From NCBI GenBank assembly GCA_027343695.1, contig DAHWKJ010000083.1, positions 1 to 64,000 of the forward strand: DNA of 64,000 bases. Direction: 5' to 3'. Each line of letters opens with the position of its first letter. The stretch's first letter is position 1. The notes beneath the pieces were generated by a model. That model had not been told where the DNA came from. It saw nothing but the letters and a program-made list of their open reading frames with translations, and made no database searches. Shown here one piece after another: positions 15,330-23,547 of the stretch. The position numbers were made by a program, and so were the translations under genes. Source of the DNA: Sulfobacillus sp. (GTDB lineage Bacteria; Bacillota; Sulfobacillia; Sulfobacillales; Sulfobacillaceae).

Positions 15330-16667
15330 ATGGTCGGGGTTAAGATTCGCGATTTACGGAAAAAATTGGGGCTCACCCAAGAACAATTGGCTGGTCCCGA
15401 ACTGACTAAAAGCTATGTGAGTCAAGTCGAACTCGGCCGAATTCACCCATCCCATAAAGCATTAGCCATCATTGCCCACCGCTTAGGCAAACCCTTAGGG
15501 TACTTTGTAGAAAATGGTGACGACATGCGCACCATCGAGGTGTTACTCAAAGCCGTGCAGGCGCTATGGAATACCGGACGTTTGGAAGATGGGATGTTAG
15601 GTTTGCAAGAAGCCTATATGCTTGCTGCACGGACCGGCCGCGACGATACGCTAGCGCGCATCAAAGCCACCATGGGACGGATGGAGATGACCCAAGGCAA
15701 TTTGGTCGCCGCGTTATCCCACCTAGAAGAAAGCCTCACCATGATTCATCCAGACGAGCATCCGATTCAAGCCGTAGAAATTGCCAATACGTTGGGGATG
15801 GTAGCGGCCCGCAATGGTTCTTTCCATAAGGCGATGAACTCTTTTCAGCAGTCATTAGAATATGCCCGCCGGTTACCAGACCATGCCGCCGACATTCGAG
15901 CGGAGTCTGCCCAGCACTATGGAGATTTTTGTTACAGCCAAGGTGAGTGGATTTCGGCGTTAGAGCTATACCGCGAAGCATTGGCCGGCCGGGAACATCT
16001 GATATCGCCCGGTCGCCAAGCTGAACTCTACGGACGGATGGCCTCGACCGAATGGCAAATCGGCCACCAAGATGAAGCCCTGGCCGCCATCGACCACGCG
16101 CTGTCAAGGGTCTCGCACGTCACCCAATCCGATGAACGCGCCACCATCGAAGGTGATTTGGGACGAGTCCTGATCGCCACAGGGCGCTATCACGAAGCCC
16201 ATCAATTACTTGTCCAAAGCCTGGAAGTATTTGACCGTCTACACTTCCAAGAAGGTCAAGCCGTGATTCTCGAAGCCCTGTTACAATTGGGGGCTAGTGA
16301 ACCGAGCCAGGAGTGGCTGACGCAATATAGTGACCGCGTGTTTCGAGCCGAAAACGTGTGGCCATGGCTCCGAGTCAAAGTCTACGCATTACGGCTGCTG
16401 GCCCGTCGTGCAGTTCGGGAACGGCAACTCCCCATAGCACGAGATTACTTAACCCAAGCCCTAGCATTAGCCGCACCGAATGCTCGACACGAAATCGAAT
16501 GCGAAAATTATCTGGTCCGTGCTCAATTAGGCGAACGCGATGCGGTCGAGCAACTGTGGTCCCATGTGGTCGATCCCCTGTTGAAAAAATCTCAGCCCCA
16601 CCAGTTCACCCCCAAACTCCCCAAGATCTCTCCCCCACCCTTATCCCTAATCGGCTCGGTGTCGTAA
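15330..16667 (+). CDS. XRE-type regulator with TPR-like sensor domain
   Basis: 445 residues; ATG 15330 follows AGGAGGG. Residues 1-60 are a helix-turn-helix of the XRE type (RDLRKKLGLTQEQLAG, then SYVSQVELGRIHPS). The remaining ~380 residues are pairs of amphipathic helices with TPR spacing (repeats of ALxxxxxALxxA, such as SALELYREALAGR and DEALAAIDHAL), as in the RRNPP family, where the TPR domain binds signalling peptides. No propeptide gene follows: the stop is only 15 bases from a terminator. The ligand and targets are therefore unknown. The gene is monocistronic with an AT-rich upstream region. Confidence 0.85.
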   Translation: MVGVKIRDLRKKLGLTQEQLAGPELTKSYVSQVELGRIHPSHKALAIIAHRLGKPLGYFVENGDDMRTIEVLLKAVQALWNTGRLEDGMLGLQEAYMLAARTGRDDTLARIKATMGRMEMTQGNLVAALSHLEESLTMIHPDEHPIQAVEIANTLGMVAARNGSFHKAMNSFQQSLEYARRLPDHAADIRAESAQHYGDFCYSQGEWISALELYREALAGREHLISPGRQAELYGRMASTEWQIGHQDEALAAIDHALSRVSHVTQSDERATIEGDLGRVLIATGRYHEAHQLLVQSLEVFDRLHFQEGQAVILEALLQLGASEPSQEWLTQYSDRVFRAENVWPWLRVKVYALRLLARRAVRERQLPIARDYLTQALALAAPNARHEIECENYLVRAQLGERDAVEQLWSHVVDPLLKKSQPHQFTPKLPKISPPPLSLIGSVS

Positions 16668-16682
16668 AAACCCCCACCCTAT

Positions 16683-16712
16683 AAAAAAGAGCCCCGTCTG
16701 GGGCTCTTTTTT
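16683..16712. terminator. bidirectional Rho-independent terminator
   Basis: AAAAAA-GAGCCCC-GTCT-GGGGCTC-TTTTTT: a perfect seven-pair stem, four-base loop and a T-run on each strand. It serves both the XRE-TPR gene (plus) and the rplM-rpsI operon (minus), which converge here. Confidence 0.93.
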
Positions 16713-16715
16713 GCA

Positions 16716-17108
16716 CTACCGCTTCGAAAATTGTGGTGCTTTTCGAGCTTTCTTCAGCCCATACTTACGCCGTTCCTTCATACGTGCATCTCGCTTAAGA
16801 AATCCTAAGCGCTTCAAAGAACCACGGAAGTTTGGGTCCACTCCCAGCAGAGCACGCGCAATCCCATGACGCACGGCACCAGCTTGGCCCGAAACGCCGC
16901 CCCCCTCGACACGAACCAGGACATCGAAGCGACCTTCTACATCAGCCGACTTCAAAGGGCCGACTACAACCATTCGCATGGTGGCGACCGGAAAATAATC
17001 TTCAAAGCTTCGACCATTTACCACCAATCGGCCGGATCCTGGTACTAACCGCACACGAGCCACGGCATTCTTCCGTCGTCCAGTACCCCAAAACTGTGCT
17101 GTTGCCAT
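16716..17108 (-). CDS. rpsI: 30S ribosomal protein S9
   Basis: 130 residues with the S9 signature [17 protein letters not shown] at the N-terminus, [19 protein letters not shown] in the middle and the basic tail [18 protein letters not shown], which reaches the P-site tRNA in the ribosome. The start codon overlaps the rplM stop by one base, so translation is coupled. It ends four bases before the shared terminator. Confidence 0.98.
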   Translation of the reverse strand: MATAQFWGTGRRKNAVARVRLVPGSGRLVVNGRSFEDYFPVATMRMVVVGPLKSADVEGRFDVLVRVEGGGVSGQAGAVRHGIARALLGVDPNFRGSLKRLGFLKRDARMKERRKYGLKKARKAPQFSKR

Positions 17109-17542
17109 TATGCGTTAACCTCCCAAATCTCCGGCTGTTGAGCCTGGTGCGGGTGCGCATCAGATCGATAGACCTTAAGCTTACGATACATGTCGCGACC
17201 CAGTCGATTATGCGGCAACATTCCCCGCACCGCCTTCTCTAAAACGAACTCGGGCTTACGTAACATCAACTGGCGATAAATGGTCTTTTTGAGGCCACCT
17301 TCATGACCTGAATGATGGTAATAAATCTTTTGATCTAATTTATGCCCTGTTAAGAGGACCTTTTCTGCGTTAATGATAATGACGTTGTCACCGGTATCCA
17401 AATGGGGGGTATAAATCGGCTTGTGCTTCCCACGTAACAACGTTGCCGCTGCGGTGGCTACCCGCCCAAGGGGAATGCCCGATGCATCAATCACGTACCA
17501 CTTTCGCTCAAAATCCTTGGGGCGAGCCATATACGTGGTCAT
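17108..17542 (-). CDS. rplM: 50S ribosomal protein L13
   Basis: 144 residues from ATG 17542, with AGGAGGG six to seven bases upstream; the ORF-track start at 17596 adds a non-L13 extension. Landmarks are [19 protein letters not shown], the central [15 protein letters not shown] and [20 protein letters not shown]. Early-assembly 23S-binding protein. First gene of a two-gene operon with rpsI. Confidence 0.98.
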   Translation of the reverse strand: MTTYMARPKDFERKWYVIDASGIPLGRVATAAATLLRGKHKPIYTPHLDTGDNVIIINAEKVLLTGHKLDQKIYYHHSGHEGGLKKTIYRQLMLRKPEFVLEKAVRGMLPHNRLGRDMYRKLKVYRSDAHPHQAQQPEIWEVNA

Positions 17543-17597
17543 CCAAATCCCTCCTACGAAATGGGTCGGCTGAGACCGCCGAAACCCGAACAGCAAT

Positions 17598-17627
17598 ATT
17601 CTACTAGGTTTGGCTAGTTGCTGTCAA
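17598..17627 (-). promoter_or_regulatory. promoter of rplM-rpsI
   Basis: TTGACA (17622-17627) and TAGAAT (17598-17603) are separated by 18 bases, 56 bases before the rplM start. A strong dedicated promoter is needed here because truA, the usual upstream partner, is 14.5 kb away. Confidence 0.75.
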
Positions 17628-17694
17628 GACAAATGGCCACGGCACCAGGAATGCCACATAAACCCATCCGTTCTGGTCGCCGCTCGGCTCCTGT

Positions 17695-19383
17695 CTATGA
17701 TTGCTTCGCGAGCCATTCTCGCAAGACACCTTTTTGCACCTTGCCGCCCGGACCTAATGGGAGTTCCTCGACAATCTCCACGCGTTCCGGCCACTTGAAC
17801 TTGGCCACCCCTCGTCGGTCAAGATACTCCGCGAACGATGTCACTGTCGGACGAGCCCCGGTCCCCACTACCACAAACGCGCAAACTCTTTCCCCCAAAA
17901 CCGGATCGGGCATTCCCACGATGGCTATGTCCCGCACATCTGGATGCGTACCCAAGAGGTCTTCAATCTCTTTAGGGAAGATGTTCTGGCTCCCCCGAAG
18001 GATCATGTCTTTCTTGCGACCCACAATGCGCAAATATCCCTCAGCATCGTACATTCCGAGATCCCCAGTATGTTGGTAACCTACCCATCGGTCATCGGCG
18101 GATCCCGCTTCATGATAAGTCTCCCGACTCTCAGCGGGTGACTCCCAATAACCATGGTGGATATTCCAAATCAGGATTTCGCCTACCTGTCCTGCCGGCA
18201 AACGCGACCCGTCGGGGGCAATAACCGGCACGTCGAATCCCTCTAAGGGCACGCCAGCCGCCGACAGCACCCGCTCTTTGGTTAATTCGGTCGCAATGGG
18301 GCTCATACAGCCGCCGACCTCAGAGGTTCCATAGACGTTGAACGACTTAATGTTGCGGCGCCATAGTTTATCCAATACTTCGAACGACATCGGAGCGCCC
18401 GAATAACTGACCTGCCGCAAATGTTCCAGTGCTGCGTGTTCGAACGCGGGGTTGGTAACAACCCGCGTTATTAAGGCAGGATTCCATACCCACAGGGTAG
18501 CAGATTCTTCTTCTGTGATACGTAAGACCGCCTCTTCGTCAAACTCGGTGAGATAGATAGAGCGGCCCCCGGTATAGAGCGGCACATGTACTCCCCACAA
18601 GCGACCGGAACCGCCACTTAATGGTCCAATCAAGATTCGGGTATCATATACGGTATGTCCGGCACGTTCAGCTATTCCTACACTGTGCACGTGAAACCAG
18701 TCGAGTGTCGTCCGTTGCGATAACTTCGGAACCCCAGTCGTGCCCGAAGTGGGCAATAACTCATGGACCGCAAGCGGACTCGGTCGCAACCAATCCAAGT
18801 CATCGAGGGAAAACTCTTCCCAAATTTTTTGATCCAACCAACTATCCCAATGAATGACATCCTCCGCATCAGAGGGTTCACCGGGAAGATCCACAATCAC
18901 GAGTTGCATTCCTGGCACGAACTCGCGCCCTTCGCGGTACCATTCAAGAAATTCTCGGCCGTGCCAACGCGGCACGATAATTGCCAGATCGGGGGCAAGT
19001 TTTCTTATGGCGCCAATCGTTTCTGCCTTACCTAGATCCACATTGAGTCCTGCATGCAATGCCCCCAATTTAGAGGTGACCCAATCCACATAGGTACTCT
19101 CCAAGATACTGGGTAAGTGCGACATAACCGTCGCCCCGGGCCTCAACCCGTGACGTAACATGGACACAATCAGGGTATTCACTTGGTGGTACGCTTCTTG
19201 CCAGGTCCGGCGCCGTCGTAATGAGTAGTCGACACCGCAGTAGGTGTCCGTGAGGGCTTCTCGCGAACCGTAAAGCCTCGCGTTACGTTGCAATAAATCC
19301 CACTGTACAAAGCCAAAATGTCTACCACCTAGAGCTTTAGACTTCTTAATGTGATCGAATCGAAATAGGCTATCTTGTAGCAC
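17695..19383 (-). CDS. AMP-forming acyl/aryl-acid ligase (ANL superfamily)
   Basis: 562 residues; GTG 19383 follows GGAGGG by six bases. Core motifs are the P-loop LLPTSGTTGVPKLS, A5 NVYGTSEVGG, the A7 region YQHTGDLGMYD, the hinge GRKKDMILRGSQNIFPKEIE and the catalytic lysine GPGGKVQKG. It thus adenylates a carboxylic acid with ATP and probably transfers it to CoA or a carrier thiol. The general layout is close to dihydroxybenzoate-AMP or medium-chain acyl-CoA ligases, but the substrate cannot be read. No carrier protein or synthase is adjacent, so a siderophore or polyketide cluster is not supported. It diverges from the dehydrogenase gene across a 413-bp gap. Confidence 0.88.
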   Translation of the reverse strand: MLQDSLFRFDHIKKSKALGGRHFGFVQWDLLQRNARLYGSREALTDTYCGVDYSLRRRRTWQEAYHQVNTLIVSMLRHGLRPGATVMSHLPSILESTYVDWVTSKLGALHAGLNVDLGKAETIGAIRKLAPDLAIIVPRWHGREFLEWYREGREFVPGMQLVIVDLPGEPSDAEDVIHWDSWLDQKIWEEFSLDDLDWLRPSPLAVHELLPTSGTTGVPKLSQRTTLDWFHVHSVGIAERAGHTVYDTRILIGPLSGGSGRLWGVHVPLYTGGRSIYLTEFDEEAVLRITEEESATLWVWNPALITRVVTNPAFEHAALEHLRQVSYSGAPMSFEVLDKLWRRNIKSFNVYGTSEVGGCMSPIATELTKERVLSAAGVPLEGFDVPVIAPDGSRLPAGQVGEILIWNIHHGYWESPAESRETYHEAGSADDRWVGYQHTGDLGMYDAEGYLRIVGRKKDMILRGSQNIFPKEIEDLLGTHPDVRDIAIVGMPDPVLGERVCAFVVVGTGARPTVTSFAEYLDRRGVAKFKWPERVEIVEELPLGPGGKVQKGVLREWLAKQS

Positions 19384-19763
19384 TTGGGTCCCTCCTTAAA
19401 AATCATTGTGGCATGCGTTCGCCATAACCCGAGGATTTTCCTTCTGGGAGAACGCCGTGGGCGGCAAAAAAATACTGATAAGGCTCGTGGAAAGTGATCC
19501 CCATGCGGGTGACCATCAGAGTCGAACCAAGACGAAATGATTCCACGCCGGATAGACACGTGCGAAACGCCTGATGGGGAAACCATTGCTCTCAGGAGGC
19601 CTCATCAGAAGGTGACCTCAAGACCCCGTTTATCCCCACCTCAATCAGAGCCCGGTCGCGTTCATATAGAGCGTCCGTATAGGTGCCAGCCCCTACGATT
19701 TCGAGATACAGAGAGATTTCATCGGAGTATATCCTTCACACATTTGGTACGATGTCAGTATTC
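19384..19763. other. 380-bp divergent intergenic region, no gene
   Basis: Between the divergent ligase and dehydrogenase genes. The ORFs crossing it (19329-19586 minus, 19537-19830 plus) lack ribosome sites and resemble no protein. It must hold both promoters, but I find no convincing -35/-10 pair. Confidence 0.4.
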
Positions 19764-19778
19764 TGGGGATTATCCCCA
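19764..19778. promoter_or_regulatory. perfect palindrome upstream of the dehydrogenase
   Basis: TGGGGAT-T-ATCCCCA, 7-1-7 perfect symmetry, lies about 6 bases before the AAGGAGA ribosome site. The one-base centre is too tight for an RNA hairpin of the full length, so a protein-binding operator is more likely. Confidence 0.4.
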
Positions 19779-19796
19779 AGCACAAGGAGACCTTCT

Positions 19797-20726
19797 ATGC
19801 CAGAAGTACTTGCAGTCATCGGTAACCTGACCGAACAATGGCAACACCGTATCAAAGAGTCCAGACCCGACCTTACGATGGTATTTTATTCAGAGCCCCA
19901 CGATCTGGAGAATCATCTCGATCCACGCATTACGATATTAGCGGCCGGTGGTGGGCGCGTCACCCGCGCCATCTGCGAAAAATTGCCTCACTTGCGATGG
20001 CTTCAAACCTTCTCGGCCGGAGTCGATGGGGTGGTCCAGGACCTCGCCCCGCAGGTCACCATTACCTCAATGAAAGGATTAAACCAGGTTGCCGTGGCGC
20101 AACATGCGATGGCATTCCTACTGGGTTTGACGCGACTCGCGCCGAATCCCCCCTCCACGCCTCGCTCCCACCTGGTCCCCCTACGTACGTTAGAGGGTAT
20201 GCGACACCTGATTGTGGGATATGGACACATCGGCCGACAAATTGGAGAATATAGCTTGCATTTCGGGATGACCGTAGAAGGCATCAGCCGTAGGGCCAGG
20301 CCGGACCAAAACGTCGCGACCTGGTCTGAATTAGATCGGCGAATTGGGCAAGCCGATGTGATCACCTTAGCCTGTCCATTGACCGCAGAAACCTCGGGAC
20401 TTATCGATCGCAATCGGCTGCAGCGCATCAAGCCCGGCGCGTTTCTCATTAATATCGCCCGAGGAGAAGTCGTCGACCAAGATGCCCTGGTTGAATCGTT
20501 GACCGCAGGACATTTAGGAGGAGCCGGGCTCGACGTCACCACTCCCGAACCCTTACCCTCCGGACACCCCCTGTTGCAGTTTCCTAATGTCCTCGTGACG
20601 CCCCATGTGGCCGGAAACCTCCCCGACTACATGGATCGGGCCGCGGCCTGGCTAATTGACAATCTCGAACGGGATCGGGATGGACGCCCTCTCTTAAATG
20701 TGGTGAACCGTTCCGATGGTTATTAG
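19797..20726 (+). CDS. D-isomer-specific 2-hydroxyacid dehydrogenase
   Basis: 309 residues from ATG 19797, preceded by AAGGAGA; the ORF-track start at 19683 adds an unlikely leader. The NAD-binding GxGxxG is LIVGYGHIGRQIGE near residue 140, with the catalytic Arg in INIARGEVVDQDAL, the TPEPL block and the catalytic His in TPHVAGN. The family reduces 2-keto acids to D-2-hydroxy acids or the reverse; members include glyoxylate/hydroxypyruvate reductases, and the exact substrate is not visible. The stop overlaps the converging ABC permease stop by four bases (TTAG). Confidence 0.9.
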   Translation: MPEVLAVIGNLTEQWQHRIKESRPDLTMVFYSEPHDLENHLDPRITILAAGGGRVTRAICEKLPHLRWLQTFSAGVDGVVQDLAPQVTITSMKGLNQVAVAQHAMAFLLGLTRLAPNPPSTPRSHLVPLRTLEGMRHLIVGYGHIGRQIGEYSLHFGMTVEGISRRARPDQNVATWSELDRRIGQADVITLACPLTAETSGLIDRNRLQRIKPGAFLINIARGEVVDQDALVESLTAGHLGGAGLDVTTPEPLPSGHPLLQFPNVLVTPHVAGNLPDYMDRAAAWLIDNLERDRDGRPLLNVVNRSDGY

Positions 20727-21532
20727 CCGTTGCGCTTTAACGTCCCGCGATGCATCGCCCAACGTTCTGCCGTTTGAAAAATGATCAACCCAACGGGAAC
20801 CAAAATGAACCCAGACAAAAAAAGCTCGAGGGAGATGCCTAACAGTGACGCAAGGGGTCTCCCCCCCAAAATGGCTTGGCGGGATGCCTGCAAGGTGTAG
20901 GTGGCCGGAGATCCGTAGGACATCCATCGTAGCCAACCCGGCAGCACCGACACCGGATAGTACACCCCCGAGACCAACAGCAACACCCCTTGAATGATTT
21001 GGGTAGCCTGTGCCCCACGCTCGGTAGACAAGAGCGGGAGCACGGCACCCATTAAACCGAGTCCAATAAAGGGAAGCGCTGATGCCGTCAGGACGAGAAG
21101 GGCTCCAATCCAATCAGCCCGTTGAATCGAGACGTGGAAAAACATCATCACTACCGCCAAAATAATGACAGTGCGGACAAGTCCATATAAGACGGCATAA
21201 AGACAGACCCCCATCAAGTAGGTTAGACGATGGATGGGTGCCATAAAACTATATTCGATAGTCCCCTCCCAGCGTTCCCACGAAACCGCATTGGAAATTT
21301 CCTGAAAAAGAATCGAGAGAAAGTTCCATAGCAAGGCGCCAATAGCCAAGAACACCACCGTATGGGCACGCTGACTAGGCGGCAAGGAGAGTCCAATGAG
21401 CCCAATGGTCAACGTGTTTATCACGTTATAGAATAGAAATACGACTTCCCAGCCGGCGTACCGCCGGATCAAATGAAAATTACGGCGTACAATAGACCCC
21501 AGTGCGCGTGCTTCACGTTCGACGGCAATCAT
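20723..21532 (-). CDS. ABC-2 type exporter permease
   Basis: 269 residues with about six transmembrane helices: residues ~28-50, 58-80, 105-130, 140-165, 172-195 and 230-252. The GVYYPVSVLPGWLRWMSYGSPATY segment before the last helices is typical of DrrB/NodJ-like ABC-2 permeases. It follows the ATPase gene by 29 bp and together they form a two-component exporter; half-size permeases of this type dimerise. Substrates of relatives range from drugs to polysaccharides. Confidence 0.88.
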   Translation of the reverse strand: MIAVEREARALGSIVRRNFHLIRRYAGWEVVFLFYNVINTLTIGLIGLSLPPSQRAHTVVFLAIGALLWNFLSILFQEISNAVSWERWEGTIEYSFMAPIHRLTYLMGVCLYAVLYGLVRTVIILAVVMMFFHVSIQRADWIGALLVLTASALPFIGLGLMGAVLPLLSTERGAQATQIIQGVLLLVSGVYYPVSVLPGWLRWMSYGSPATYTLQASRQAILGGRPLASLLGISLELFLSGFILVPVGLIIFQTAERWAMHRGTLKRNG

Positions 21533-21561
21533 CTAATAACTCCCCTTGAGCCTCAATTTAA

Positions 21562-22383
21562 TTAAGACGATTCTTCCACATCATTCTCTAAGTCCCGACC
21601 CGTTAGTCGGAAAAAGGCGTGCTCCAAACCCTGGCCTTCGCCCCACTTGGCCACTAATTCATCAGGCGATGCGTATGCGACAAACTGCCCCTCGTCAATA
21701 ATGGCAATCTGATCGCAAAGCCGTTCGGCTTCAGGCATGTCATGCGTTGTGATTAGAATCGTCGCATCGTGCTCCTGACGAACCTGCAACACAAAGTCTT
21801 GCACTTCACGGCGAGAAGTCGGGTCTAATCCCGTAGTCGGCTCATCCAGTAACATCAACGTTGGAGACGTCAAGAGCGCCCGAGCTATCGCGATTTTTTG
21901 CTGTTGACCGCGTGACAGATTTTCTAGGGGCACCACGAGTTTTTCGCGGGCCAATCCCAGACGTTCAAGAATACGAGTAGCGTCCTTCTGCGCTTGATGA
22001 TTCGGTACGCCATAGAGCCCTGCCGCATAGGCCAAGTTCTCCCGCGCTGTGAGCTTTTTAAAAAAGCTTGCTTCCACCGATACCCGATTGATCAGGCGCC
22101 GCACCTTCATGCGATGCTCCAAGACATCCAAGCCAAACACCCGGATAGTGCCCTCGTCCGGAATCAGGAGTGTCGCCATCATCCGGATCAAGGTCGACTT
22201 ACCGGACCCGTTGGGTCCCAGTACTCCCAATATCTGATGACGAGGAAGCACCAAGTCAATCCCCTTGACCGCGTGGGTAATCGTTGCCGTGCGATGCCAC
22301 TTATTGCGCTGTATCACTTTAAAGGTCTTACCGACCCCACGACATTCGATCGCTGCAACCCCTTCCGAAATCTTTACAGACAA
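21562..22383 (-). CDS. ABC exporter ATP-binding protein (DrrA-like)
   Basis: 273 residues. Walker A GPNGSGKST, Q-loop region after RRLINRVSVE, signature LSRGQQQKIAIARALL (Ser-Arg-Gly instead of SGG), Walker B LMLLDEPTTGLD and the H-loop TTHDMPEA are all present. No ATG or GTG exists near the N-terminus; the start is TTG 22383, with AGGGGG eight bases upstream and an in-frame stop just before. The TTG start and upstream attenuator suggest expression kept low until induced. A drug exporter is the simplest guess. Confidence 0.88.
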   Translation of the reverse strand: MSVKISEGVAAIECRGVGKTFKVIQRNKWHRTATITHAVKGIDLVLPRHQILGVLGPNGSGKSTLIRMMATLLIPDEGTIRVFGLDVLEHRMKVRRLINRVSVEASFFKKLTARENLAYAAGLYGVPNHQAQKDATRILERLGLAREKLVVPLENLSRGQQQKIAIARALLTSPTLMLLDEPTTGLDPTSRREVQDFVLQVRQEHDATILITTHDMPEAERLCDQIAIIDEGQFVAYASPDELVAKWGEGQGLEHAFFRLTGRDLENDVEESS

Positions 22384-22410
22384 ACCTAGCGCCCCCTAAA
22401 AATCCCCAAA

Positions 22411-22438
22411 TAAAAAACCGACCGGACATTCCGGTCGG
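22411..22438 (-). terminator. Rho-independent terminator in the ABC-exporter leader
   Basis: CCGACCGGA-ATG-TCCGGTCGG-TTTTTTA: a perfect nine-pair stem with a T-run, lying between the promoter and the first gene of the same transcript, so it acts as an attenuator rather than an end-of-operon terminator. Confidence 0.85.
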
Positions 22439-22488
22439 CACGCGTGAACTCCTGATCCTACCTGAGAGGCAGAGTCCATCTGTGCCGA
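22435..22488 (-). promoter_or_regulatory. predicted antiterminator stem
   Basis: TCGGCAC (22482-22488) pairs with GTGCCGA (22435-22441), and inside it GGACTC (22472-22477) pairs with GAGTTC (22446-22451, one G-U). The 3' arm GTGCCGA overlaps the terminator 5' arm CCGACCGGA, so the two structures exclude each other. The 5' arm lies within the leader ORF. Confidence 0.6.
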
Positions 22489-22532
22489 GCCCATCCAACC
22501 AACCCGGAATCAAAGCGAATGGCCATACGCAT
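22458..22532 (-). CDS. 24-residue leader peptide of the ABC-exporter attenuator
   Basis: AAAGGGGGAG is six bases before an ATG opening the frame MRMAIRFDSGLVGWARHRWT followed by LPLR and TAG. The ORF is too short for the track but has the best ribosome site in the region. The Ala-Arg-His-Arg codons form the 5' arm of the antiterminator, so a ribosome reading through would free the terminator, and one stalled earlier would let the antiterminator form. Arg-X-Arg (RHR) matches the +X+ motif linked to macrolide-dependent stalling; that link is speculative. Confidence 0.55.
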   Translation of the reverse strand: MRMAIRFDSGLVGWARHRWTLPLR

Positions 22533-22548
22533 GACGAACTCCCCCTTT

Positions 22549-22568
22549 CTAATAATGGTAATTATTAG
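22549..22568. promoter_or_regulatory. inverted repeat at the exporter transcription start
   Basis: CTAATAAT-GGTA-ATTATTAG, perfect 8-4-8 symmetry, directly after the -10 element of the exporter promoter. It is placed like a repressor operator (for example MarR or TetR type); it could also fold as a weak hairpin at the transcript 5' end. Confidence 0.5.
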
Positions 22569-22596
22569 TAGAGCATGGGCCAGGCCGCCGTGTCAA
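22567..22596 (-). promoter_or_regulatory. promoter of the ABC-exporter operon
   Basis: TTGACA (22591-22596) with TCTACT (22567-22572) 18 bases downstream on the minus strand. The resulting transcript would begin in or next to the inverted repeat and carry the leader ORF and attenuator. Confidence 0.55.
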
Positions 22597-22701
22597 GTGT
22601 TTTTTCAGGAATCGCAACGGTTATCGTCCGTACCATATTCCGCGGCCAAGAATCACTTTCTTTCTCCTATCGCCGACATCTTGTGATAGGATGATGGCAC
22701 T

Positions 22702-23547
22702 ATGCCAAATACTTTTGCAGAAGCACTGGATACTCTCCTCGCTGACCTCTTGGAAACGGTACCACTCCGCTATCGATGGCTGTTGCTACAAACCCTCTAT
22801 ACGGGGTCTAGCCGTCGCCAAGGAATCAGTAAACTCGCCCTGCAGCCGGGATCGCAAGGCCTTGATGTGGGATGCGGATTTGGCGCCATGGCCATGGAAA
22901 TTGCAACGGCCTGGTCCTGCACCGTAGATGGGGTCGATTGCGACTCCACCATGTTAGAAATGGCCCGATCGCTGAGTGCGCCCATGACCTGGTTACAGGA
23001 TCGGGTGCATTGGATATCCGGGGACATCCTAGCACTGCCTTATCCTGACCATAGCCAAGACTTTGTCTGTACCCGATTTGTCCTCCAACATGTATCCGAT
23101 CCGAAAAGAGCCATTCAAGAAATGTATCGGGTGCTGCGCCCGGGCGGCTTTGTCTATATTGAAGATATCGATGAGGGCATGGTCCTGCAGTATCCCGCTC
23201 CACCACCGGAATGGAGTCTGGTACTCGACGCGTTCTCCCGATTGCAACAAGCCCGCGGAGGAGATCGTCAGATTGGCCGTAAAATTCCAGTGTGGCTGGC
23301 TCAAAGCGGGTTTGAGGTGCAATCGATTGAGCCGCAATGGATGGCTCAGGTAACTCGACCCGAGCCCAATGGCCCCGCTATCCAATGGGAAATCGAACGG
23401 GTCGCGCTCGAGTTAGATGCGCTCTATGCGGCCCAATTGCTGACTCCGGAAGAGTGGCAAAAGGGCCATGCCAGGTTCCGTGATCCGATCGCAGACATTT
23501 CGTTCCAATCCAATGCGTCCCTACAAATCCGAGCCCAGCGCGCTTAA
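22702..23547 (+). CDS. class I SAM-dependent methyltransferase
   Basis: 281 residues. Motif I is GLDVGCGFGAMAMEIA near residue 52, an acidic residue ends the second strand (VDGVDCDSTML) and the motif around DFVCTRFVLQHVSDPKRAIQEM is typical of UbiE/Methyltransf_11 enzymes. RVLRPGGFVYIEDIDEG follows. A small-molecule methyltransferase is likely; the acceptor is unknown. The ribosome site is weak (GATAGGATG) and lies in a possible hairpin, TCCTATC...GATAGGA (22665-22691). The stop overlaps the converging gene by four bases. It diverges from the ABC exporter. Confidence 0.88.
   Translation: MPNTFAEALDTLLADLLETVPLRYRWLLLQTLYTGSSRRQGISKLALQPGSQGLDVGCGFGAMAMEIATAWSCTVDGVDCDSTMLEMARSLSAPMTWLQDRVHWISGDILALPYPDHSQDFVCTRFVLQHVSDPKRAIQEMYRVLRPGGFVYIEDIDEGMVLQYPAPPPEWSLVLDAFSRLQQARGGDRQIGRKIPVWLAQSGFEVQSIEPQWMAQVTRPEPNGPAIQWEIERVALELDALYAAQLLTPEEWQKGHARFRDPIADISFQSNASLQIRAQRA

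Noticed and set aside
19329-19830. ORFs across the ligase-dehydrogenase gap, or a structured RNA there
   Set aside because: No ribosome sites or protein-like composition; I could not find a convincing stem set for a riboswitch or T-box.
17695-20726. Siderophore or secondary-metabolite cluster around the AMP ligase
   Set aside because: No carrier protein, condensation or synthase genes are adjacent; a lone ligase and dehydrogenase do not support it.
22411-22540. Glycine, SAM or manganese riboswitch in front of the ABC exporter
   Set aside because: CTCTCAGG and AAAGGGGGAG look superficially similar to riboswitch pieces, but the paired elements do not fit any consensus I know; a leader-peptide attenuator explains the sequence better.
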